DNA of 64,000 bases from positions 271,249-335,248 of the forward strand of contig NZ_BAABJQ010000008.1 in assembly GCF_039543385.1 (NCBI RefSeq), given 5' to 3'. The notes under the pieces are model-generated. The model saw only the letters and a list, made by a program, of their open reading frames with translations. It was not told the DNA's origin and did not search any database. This document shows, one piece after another, positions 17,990 to 24,212 of the stretch. Source of the DNA: Rugosimonospora acidiphila (lineage in GTDB: Bacteria; Actinomycetota; Actinomycetes; Mycobacteriales; Micromonosporaceae). The stretch's first letter is position 1; every line of letters begins with the position of its first letter. The translations under genes and the position numbers were made by a program.

Positions 17990-18256
17990 TCAGATCGGGC
18001 AGGTCGCAGCCAGCGCGTCGAGGTCGTCCAGTACGGCCTTCGCGCCGACGGCGAACTCGTGACCGGCCGGGGTGCGCGACACGCCCCGCGAGGTACGCAC
18101 CAGCAGCACCACGCCGAGCGACCGCTCGAGCTGTTGGAGGTGGATGGAGACCGCTTGCTGCGTGAGGTTCACACGTGCGGCGGCCCGGGTGATGCTCAGT
18201 TCTTCGGCTACCGCCAGGAACGACCGCAGATGCCGAGACTCTGAGTCGATCATCAA
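17990..18256 (-). CDS. LysR-type HTH-only protein (truncated LysR regulator)
   Basis: This 88-residue protein has the complete LysR DNA-binding head (RHLRSFLAVAEELSITRAAARVNLTQQAVSIHLQQLERSLGVVLLVRTSRGVSRTPAGH) and then stops after one linker helix. The roughly 200-residue ligand-binding domain of a normal LysR protein is missing. The stop is followed at once by a clean hairpin terminator, so the truncation is not a window artefact. It could be a decayed gene or a working minimal DNA-binding protein. It lies head-to-head with the gene at 18349. Confidence 0.8.
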   Translation of the reverse strand: MMIDSESRHLRSFLAVAEELSITRAAARVNLTQQAVSIHLQQLERSLGVVLLVRTSRGVSRTPAGHEFAVGAKAVLDDLDALAATCPI

Positions 18257-18348
18257 ATCAACCTACCGTGATGGACCCGAGGCGTGTCCACGTGGCTAGG
18301 GTTCCATGCGCGCACCTACACCTGCTCGGACGGCCCTATCCTGTGGTG

Positions 18349-19038
18349 ATGACACCCCCTTGGGAGGACCCGCGGCGGCCGGGCCCACGATCGCTGTTTC
18401 CGCTGGACATGGAGGCGGAGGCGCCTAGCGACGTGGTGGACCTGCTGTTGCGGCTGGGGCAGGCATGTAACGATGCCGGTCTGGCGTTGCTCGATGCTCA
18501 GGCGCAGTTGGCGCACACGGTTGAGCCGGTTTGGCGGTCGTCCGGGGATCTGGACCGGGGTGACATGCTGGCCTGGGTGACCTGGGAGCGGTATGCGGCG
18601 TGTCGTGACCATGTGGAACGGCTGACCGTGGTCTACTCGCGGGCCGCGGCCATGTATGCGGTGTGTGCGGTCGAATCGGCCAGCCGGGTCGCTGGTGGGC
18701 TGGCTCCGCGGGTTCCGCAGCCGTTGCCGGTGTTGGCGTCCGACGTGCTGGGTCTCGCGCAGATCCAGGTGCCGCTGCTGCAGGTACCCGAGGACGCGGT
18801 GGCCGGTCGATGGCGTGGCCACGTCCCGAAGGAAAATGCGGGACTGGTCGAGGATCATGAGGTGTTGTTGGCCGCGATGGCGGCTGTGAAGAGTCCCGTG
18901 GCCGTGTTCGATGAGCCGGACAAGGTCGTTGAGCGGCAGACCGCGTACCTGCTGGAGGCGGAGTTTCCGTCTGCCCTGCACTCGTACGCCAGCGGATGCG
19001 TGTTCGCGATGGCGCTCATGTGCGTGCCTGGCGACTAA
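18349..19038 (+). CDS. Conserved-looking protein of unknown function
   Basis: This protein has about 229 residues from ATG 18349; GTG codons at 18343 and 18346 are alternatives and the frame is open further up. It is soluble and mostly helical, with Trp-rich acidic stretches (VWRSSGDLDRGDMLAWVTWERYAACRDHVERL) and LASDVLGLAQIQVPLLQVPED. No signal peptide, membrane helix or catalytic motif is recognised. It is divergent from the LysR head protein with about 90 bp between, which is the usual position for a LysR target. Confidence 0.65.
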   Translation: MTPPWEDPRRPGPRSLFPLDMEAEAPSDVVDLLLRLGQACNDAGLALLDAQAQLAHTVEPVWRSSGDLDRGDMLAWVTWERYAACRDHVERLTVVYSRAAAMYAVCAVESASRVAGGLAPRVPQPLPVLASDVLGLAQIQVPLLQVPEDAVAGRWRGHVPKENAGLVEDHEVLLAAMAAVKSPVAVFDEPDKVVERQTAYLLEAEFPSALHSYASGCVFAMALMCVPGD

Positions 19039-19054
19039 CCCTTCGGGGCATTAC

Positions 19055-19708
19055 CTACCGGGTGGATTCGGCACGGGCAGCGGCCGGGGCGGCTTCAGGC
19101 CGTCGGTCATCGTCCGGCCGCCCCGGCGAGGCGCGGTCGGCGAGGGCCCCGGTCAGCCCGGTCGCCGCCAGTCGCCGATACACCCGGGCCAGCCCGGCCG
19201 GTCCAGATTCGAAGTCATGGTTGATCCACCAGGTCAGGACTCCGAGCGTGGCGCTGGTGTGGAACTCTACGACGATGTCGAGAGGCAGTTCGTCGTCGGT
19301 GGCGGCCAGGTGGCGGCGCATCCGTTCGCGAAGCAGTTCGCCGACGAGTTGGTGGAGGTGACGGTACACCAGGTTGCCGCCCTGCCGGCCGCACAGCACC
19401 CGGTACACGTCGCGGTGCTGGTGCGCGTGGGCGAAGAGGGCGGCGGCCGGACCGGCGACGTCGATCTGGCCGCCCGGCGTCATCGAGTCGAACTCGCGGC
19501 GCAGGTCCTCGCCCAGGTTCTCGAAGCAGGAGACGAGGAGCGCCTCCTTGTCGCGGAAGTGGGCGTAGAACGTCGACCGGCCGACGTCGGCGCGGTCGAG
19601 GACGTCCTGCACGGTGATGCGTTCGTAGCCCTTGTCGAGGACCAGTGACACCAGAGCCTCGCGCAGGATTCGGCGGGTGCGACGTACCCGCCGGTCGGAC
19701 TCTGCCAT
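19055..19708 (-). CDS. TetR family transcriptional regulator
   Basis: This 217-residue repressor has the N-terminal HTH RRVRRTRRILREALVSLVLDKGYERITVQDVLDRADVGRSTFYAHFRDKEALL, the classic TetR signature. The ligand-binding helical domain follows, with YRVLCGRQGGNLVYRHLH and the TetR_C-like VVEFHTSATLGVLTWWINHDF. The tail is low-complexity Arg/Ala/Pro. GTCGCG-ATG with GGGAGG upstream fixes the start at 19708. It is divergent from a membrane-protein gene, with an operator between them. Confidence 0.92.
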   Translation of the reverse strand: MAESDRRVRRTRRILREALVSLVLDKGYERITVQDVLDRADVGRSTFYAHFRDKEALLVSCFENLGEDLRREFDSMTPGGQIDVAGPAAALFAHAHQHRDVYRVLCGRQGGNLVYRHLHQLVGELLRERMRRHLAATDDELPLDIVVEFHTSATLGVLTWWINHDFESGPAGLARVYRRLAATGLTGALADRASPGRPDDDRRPEAAPAAARAESTR

Positions 19709-19807
19709 CGCGACCTCCCGGTTGGCGAACAGTCGTCCGCGGACTGTGCGGTAGCGGACGCGCGGCCGCCTTTGGTTGTTGACGGGCACCTGCCCCGCCA
19801 CACCATA

Positions 19808-19844
19808 CTCGAACACCTTGTTCGGAAACGAATTGTTGTTCGAG
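19808..19844. promoter_or_regulatory. TetR operator between divergent genes
   Basis: The palindrome CGAACACCTTGTTCG (19810-19824) is followed by a further half site TGTTCGAG (19837-19844). The latter pairs exactly with CTCGAACA (19808-19815). The cluster lies 18-54 bases before the membrane-protein start. Confidence 0.65.
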
Positions 19845-19861
19845 ATGCTCAACAGGGGGCC

Positions 19862-20623
19862 ATGGTGTTCAATCTGCCTTTGTCCGTATGGATCCTGGTC
19901 GCGGCCGGGGCCATCGGCATCCCGGCGGCGACCTGTGTTGTTCTGTACCGCGCCGCCGTGGCCACCGGCCGGGGGCGCCGGGCCGGTGCCGGGATCGCGG
20001 TGGCGGCCGGTGCCGGATTCGCCGCCTGGATCGTGGTCGACAGTCTGCTCGCCCACGCCGACGTGTACCGGCAGGACCCGGCCACGTTGCGTGTCTGGAT
20101 GCCGTTCGCGCTGGTCGGCCCGCTGCTCGTGGCGTTGCTGGCGACCCGGATCCCGGTGATGTCGAGGATCCTCGCCGATCCGGGCACGCCGGCCCGGCTG
20201 GCGGTGCCGCAGACGCTGCGGGTGGTCGGAGTGGTGTTCTTTATCGTGCTGGCCCTGCACAAGCTGCCGCCCGTCTTCGCGCTACCGGCCGGCCTCGGCG
20301 ACGTGGCCGTCGGCATCTCGGCGCCGTTCGTGGCCCGACGGCTGGCCGCCGGCGGAGGCCGGCGTGGCGCGGTGTGGTTCAACGCGCTGGGCATCCTGGA
20401 TCTCGTGGTGGCGCTCGGTACCGGATTCCTCGCGGCGCTCGCACCTCACCGGATCCTGGCGGTCAGGCCGTCGACCGAGGCGCTGGGGCTGCTGCCGCTC
20501 ACGCTGATCCCGACCGCGGCGGTACCGGTGGCCCTTGCCCTGCACGTGGTCTCGCTGCGACGCCTGTCGGTGGTGGCCCGGTCAATCCCGGTCGCGGCTC
20601 GTTCCGTCGCGAACCTGGGCTGA
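19862..20623 (+). CDS. Integral membrane protein controlled by TetR
   Basis: This 253-residue protein has about seven hydrophobic helices and no large soluble domain. An AGGGGGC ribosome-binding site lies just before ATG 19862. Segments such as VVFFIVLALHKLPPVFALPAGLGDVAVGISAPFVARRLA resemble actinobacterial uncharacterised membrane proteins often encoded opposite TetR regulators. No transporter motif is visible. It is probably the target of the neighbouring TetR, since the operator lies within its promoter. Confidence 0.82.
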   Translation: MVFNLPLSVWILVAAGAIGIPAATCVVLYRAAVATGRGRRAGAGIAVAAGAGFAAWIVVDSLLAHADVYRQDPATLRVWMPFALVGPLLVALLATRIPVMSRILADPGTPARLAVPQTLRVVGVVFFIVLALHKLPPVFALPAGLGDVAVGISAPFVARRLAAGGGRRGAVWFNALGILDLVVALGTGFLAALAPHRILAVRPSTEALGLLPLTLIPTAAVPVALALHVVSLRRLSVVARSIPVAARSVANLG

Positions 20624-20660
20624 ACCCGACGCAGCTGAACGCGACTCCCACGCCGCTCAC

Positions 20661-20679
20661 ATGTTGGCTCTGCCAACAT
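20661..20679. promoter_or_regulatory. MarR-type operator copy, distal
   Basis: ATGTTGGCTCTGCCAACAT has perfect 8-bp arms and matches the operators at 21299 and 21321. It lies between the 3' ends of the two convergent genes rather than at an obvious promoter. Confidence 0.65.
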
Positions 20680-20752
20680 TCGCTGCGATTACACCCTCAT
20701 CAGTTCATTGATCAGGAATTGACGGCGCGCTCGACCTAGGAGACGTGATCGG

Positions 20753-20784
20753 CGAGGCTGGCTCGGCGCGGCCGACCAGCCTCG
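20753..20784. terminator. Hairpin between convergent genes
   Basis: CGAGGCTGG (20753-20761) pairs with CCAGCCTCG (20776-20784). It is placed to end the MarR transcript, and possibly the membrane-protein transcript. Confidence 0.5.
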
Positions 20785-20818
20785 TCGTCGTTCGAGTCGC
20801 CGGAGTCACCCGCTCGAC

Positions 20819-21280
20819 TTACTCGTCCTCGGCCGCGAGAAGTTTCGCCATCAGGGCCATGAACTGACGCCGCTGCGGATTTGTCAGAGGCTTGAGAACC
20901 TGTTCCTGGACATCGTCGATGACGTTGTCGAGCTCCAGGAGTCGCTGCACGCCGGCCGGGGTGATGGTGACGATGTTACGGCGCCTGTGTGCGGGATCGA
21001 CGGACCGCTCGACGAGCCGACGTGACTCGAGTTCGGACAGCGCCGCCGTGACGTCACTGCGATCGATCCCGGTTCCCCGGCCCAGGTCGGCCTGGCTCGC
21101 CGGCCCCCACTCGTCGAGCGCGGCCAGCAGGCGGTAGTGGTAACTGCGAAGGCCGTGGCCGTGCGACTCGAACCCAGCGGTGAGCAGACCCGACGAGCGG
21201 GCGAAGGTCCGGCTTATGAGCCAGGTCGGACGGTCCGCGACGCGGGCGGGAGTGCGGCTTGGCGGGTGATCCATCGGCAT
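20819..21280 (-). CDS. MarR family transcriptional regulator
   Basis: This 153-residue winged-helix regulator has LRSYHYRLLAALDEWGPASQADLGRGTGIDRSDVTAALSELESRRLVERSVDPAHRRRNIVTITPAG, the MarR HTH and wing, with dimerisation helices at both ends. The start is ATG 21280, or ATG 21274 two codons in. It is divergent from the gene at 21364; two matching operators lie between and a third lies beyond its 3' end. Autoregulation and repression of the divergent gene are therefore likely. Confidence 0.92.
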   Translation of the reverse strand: MPMDHPPSRTPARVADRPTWLISRTFARSSGLLTAGFESHGHGLRSYHYRLLAALDEWGPASQADLGRGTGIDRSDVTAALSELESRRLVERSVDPAHRRRNIVTITPAGVQRLLELDNVIDDVQEQVLKPLTNPQRRQFMALMAKLLAAEDE

Positions 21281-21298
21281 GGGCAGAGATTACCAGTT

Positions 21299-21339
21299 GT
21301 TGGCGCTGCCAACGTTTGCTATGTTGGCCATGCCAACAT
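21299..21339. promoter_or_regulatory. Two MarR operators over a promoter
   Basis: GTTGGCGCTGCCAAC (21299-21313) and ATGTTGGCCATGCCAACAT (21321-21339) are perfect dyads of one motif. They overlap a plausible promoter for the plus-strand gene: -35 TTGTTG (21297-21302), 17-bp spacer, -10 TATGTT (21320-21325). Confidence 0.75.
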
Positions 21340-21363
21340 TGAATCTAGCTGGGAGGCCGGCTC

Positions 21364-22041
21364 ATGGACGAACCAACCGCCAGCGGACCCGCACGCATTC
21401 TGATCGTCGGCAGAAGTCCAAGCGTGATCCTTGACGCTGCCGAAATCCTGCGAGGCAAGGGCTTCCGCGCGGATGCGACAAACCAGTTTGACGAGGTGCT
21501 GACGGAGTACGACACCACGAACATCGATGTCGTCGTCTTCGGTGGCATGGTTCCGTCCAACACCAAGCAGTACCTCAGACAGGAGATTTCCAAGGTCAAC
21601 GGCCACGTCGCCTTCGTGCAGGGACTCGGCGGGATCGCCGGCCTCATCGCCGCCCAGGTTCAGGGGGTTGTGTCGACTGTCGGAGACGACAACGGCGTGG
21701 CATATGACCCGACGAGGAGAACGGTGCGACTCACCCTGCGGGAACCGGCCCGGGTGGTCGTCGAGGCCTGGTGGGCCACCTCATTCACGCCGCCCGAGCC
21801 GACGGCCACCACGATGCGGGTGACCGACTCCCACTTCGATCCGGGGGAGTACGCCATTCCGCTCCCCGCCGGGGTTCCGTCCGTGGCGTCGTTCGTCACG
21901 GTGTCCGTCGGGCCAGCCGTCCACGCGTTCACGGTTGGCACGATGCCAGAGGCGGTAAGGCGCCTGGCTCCAGCCGGCGACCCGACTCGGCCCCCCGCGC
22001 TCCCTCCCGTTCGCGCGGTGGCCACCCACAGCAGTGACTGA
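21364..22041 (+). CDS. Unknown protein, MarR-controlled, Rossmann-like N-terminus
   Basis: This 225-residue protein has an N-terminal alpha/beta half (ARILIVGRSPSVILDAAEILRGKGFRADATNQFD, then IDVVVFGGMVPSNTKQYL) that looks like a receiver or Rossmann fold without obvious catalytic residues. The C-terminal half is beta-rich (VRLTLREPARVVVEAWW, ATTMRVTDSHFDPGEYAIPLP). GGGAGG precedes ATG 21364. I do not recognise the family. Two operators in its promoter make it the clear target of the divergent MarR protein. Confidence 0.78.
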   Translation: MDEPTASGPARILIVGRSPSVILDAAEILRGKGFRADATNQFDEVLTEYDTTNIDVVVFGGMVPSNTKQYLRQEISKVNGHVAFVQGLGGIAGLIAAQVQGVVSTVGDDNGVAYDPTRRTVRLTLREPARVVVEAWWATSFTPPEPTATTMRVTDSHFDPGEYAIPLPAGVPSVASFVTVSVGPAVHAFTVGTMPEAVRRLAPAGDPTRPPALPPVRAVATHSSD

Positions 22042-22161
22042 TCCTCCGTGTCCCATCCGGCACGGCCGGGGCGCGGGTGCCGGGCCGGCGGCCGTCTGGG
22101 AGGTGGCGTTGCCGAGCCCGAGGCTGGGCAGGCGCGGCCCGCCCGGGCCGGATCGGGGAGC

Positions 22162-23745
22162 TCACGGGGCGGCCAGGTGCTGGTCGAGCCATTCCAGAAC
22201 GGCGTCGACCTGCCGTGGATCGAACTCGTGGCTCACCTCGTCGAGCACGATGTGGCGCAGCTGGCGTGACGCGCCGGCGGCCTCGTACGCCACTCTGGCC
22301 GCCTGGACGAAGGCCGCGATGTGTTGGGGGGTGCTGAGCGTGTCCCGGCCCCCGGCGATGACCAGCAGCGGTCGCCCGGCCAGCTGCGCGGCGAGCTTGG
22401 TGTTCGGTCCGGAGGTGAGCACCCGCGCCGCACCTCCCAGGTCGGCGAACTCGGGGATCTGTGTCACGTCGCAGACCGGCATGATGGCTGCCCCGCAGGC
22501 TGGGCGCGGGTCGCAGGCGAGCTTGAACAGGGTCTGCATCCCGCCCCAGGACTGGCCGACCACGGCGAGCCGGTCGTTGGAGGCGACCAGGCCCAGCGAG
22601 AAGACCGCATCGATGATGGACTTCGATTCGGCCCGGCTCATCTTCAGCAGGTCCGGCCCGTGCCCGGCCATGCTGCTCTGGTGCAGTTCGGTGACGTCCT
22701 GCCAGGCCCGCTTCCGGTCGCCGTGCCCGGGCGCGTCGGGGACCAGCACGTCGTGGCCGGCGTTGAGCAGCGCGGCCACGATGCTGACACTGACCCGGTT
22801 GCTGGGAACGCCGGGTGGCAGTGCCTGTTCCTTGTTTCCCCGGAAGCCGTTGTAGAACACGACGAGCGTTCCCCGGCGGGCGTCGCGCGGTGCCCGCAGG
22901 TGCAGCGCGGGGATCGGATCGGGGCGGGAGGGCAGGAACAGCGTCTGGGTATCGGCCCAGGGGCGCCAGGGCGAGGCCGGACCGGTCGGCCCGGCGAGGT
23001 TCGACGCCTGGCGGACCGCCTCGACCATCGCGTCGGCCAGCAGCAGACCGACGAGTTCGGCCGACGGTCCCTCGGGCAGCGGCACGGTGATGTCGGCCTC
23101 CTTGAGCAGTTGCCGGGACGGGACCGCGGCCAGGTAGACCACCTGCGCGCCGGCCGCACGGGCGGCGGCGAGCCCGGGATTCGCGCCGAAATCCGCGTTC
23201 CCGTAGGCCAGCAGCACCACCACCGAACCGGTCGGCAGGCCGCGCGCCCTGATGGGCCAGTGGCTCGGTACGCCCGAGCAGGCCGCCGGCACCGACAGCT
23301 CAGCCAGCCCCGTGGCGAGCACCGCGCCCGCGCCGGCCAGCTCGGGCGCCGGCCAGATCTCAACCCAGCGGGCCAGGCGCACCTGACGGGCCGCACCCGG
23401 CATCGAGGCGTCCGTGCGCAGCCGGTCGGCGAGTGGGCTGACCGTGTCGGGTGCCACCTCGCGTGCCTGGTGGCCGTCGGCGGCGAAGTCGTTGGCCACC
23501 CCGAGGCGCAGCGCCGGGTAACCGGGGAAGCCAACGTTGCGGCAGAACCGGGACACGGTGGGTTGGGCCACCTCGCACAGCTCCGCGAACTCGCTGATGG
23601 ACATGGCGATGGCCCGTGCCGGATCGGTCAGGAGGCGATCGGCGACGCGGCGTTCGGCCGGGGCGAGATCGGCAAGGGCGGAGCGCACGCGGTCGAGGGC
23701 GGCGGTGCGGGTGCCCGGCGACGGGGGTTGCTCAAGCAAGGCCAT
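22162..23745 (-). CDS. RpiR-type regulator fused to an alpha/beta hydrolase
   Basis: This 527-residue protein joins two unrelated parts. Residues about 15-85 are a MurR/RpiR HTH (LAPAERRVADRLLTDPARAIAMSISEFAELCEVAQPTVSRFCRNVGFPGYPALR). Residues 105-250 look like a weakened SIS sugar-phosphate-binding domain (SVVVLLAYGNADFGANPGLAAARAAGAQVVYLA). Residues 265-527 are an alpha/beta hydrolase with nucleophile elbow GQSWGG (Ser399), a PDAPGHGDR loop and a SHEFDP C-terminal His region. The reading frame is continuous with no frameshift. The AT-rich region after 23745 probably holds the promoter. A ligand-sensing regulator that also hydrolyses its ligand is one hypothesis. Confidence 0.85.
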   Translation of the reverse strand: MALLEQPPSPGTRTAALDRVRSALADLAPAERRVADRLLTDPARAIAMSISEFAELCEVAQPTVSRFCRNVGFPGYPALRLGVANDFAADGHQAREVAPDTVSPLADRLRTDASMPGAARQVRLARWVEIWPAPELAGAGAVLATGLAELSVPAACSGVPSHWPIRARGLPTGSVVVLLAYGNADFGANPGLAAARAAGAQVVYLAAVPSRQLLKEADITVPLPEGPSAELVGLLLADAMVEAVRQASNLAGPTGPASPWRPWADTQTLFLPSRPDPIPALHLRAPRDARRGTLVVFYNGFRGNKEQALPPGVPSNRVSVSIVAALLNAGHDVLVPDAPGHGDRKRAWQDVTELHQSSMAGHGPDLLKMSRAESKSIIDAVFSLGLVASNDRLAVVGQSWGGMQTLFKLACDPRPACGAAIMPVCDVTQIPEFADLGGAARVLTSGPNTKLAAQLAGRPLLVIAGGRDTLSTPQHIAAFVQAARVAYEAAGASRQLRHIVLDEVSHEFDPRQVDAVLEWLDQHLAAP

Positions 23746-24212
23746 GGTGCTTAGTATATTGCAGTCCGTTTATGTGTAAAGAAATATAGCGACTAGGCAA
23801 GCGGAATAATTTATCCCACGCTCGGCCGGCTCCTCACCTACTCGGTCCGGGATCATCGCCACCGTTTCCGCCCCAGGTCGCGGCCCATGACAGTGCCGGC
23901 CCGCCCACCCGGCCACCGCTGGGAAGAACCGTCGGAGTTGCCCATGTCAGCCCAACCGTCGCCACGGAGGTGGCTGGTTCGCCGCCATCCATGCCCGTGC
24001 CCCGGCGCCGCGTGAAGCTCCGGTGGTCACTGAGGCGCTGTCCCAACTCACCTGCGGAGTGCCGCAACCGCTGTACACCGGCGGGCTGTGGCACGCCCGG
24101 CCGCGCTACCACGATCCGAGCGAGGCCGGCCCGGACTTCCGCCCGACGTGGCGGCACCGCACACGTCACGCACCTGCACTGAACCCGAAGCGTCCCAGCT
24201 TGAAGGAGTGCC
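23746..24212. other. Intergenic region, 467 bp
   Basis: The first 80 bases are unusually AT-rich (for example GAAATATAGC and AATAATTTATCC) and probably hold the promoter of the RpiR-hydrolase gene. From about 24020 to 24190 a plus-strand frame reads like protein (LTCGVPQPLYTGGLWHARPR) but has no family I know and runs out of frame with the next gene. It may be a gene remnant. Confidence 0.5.
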
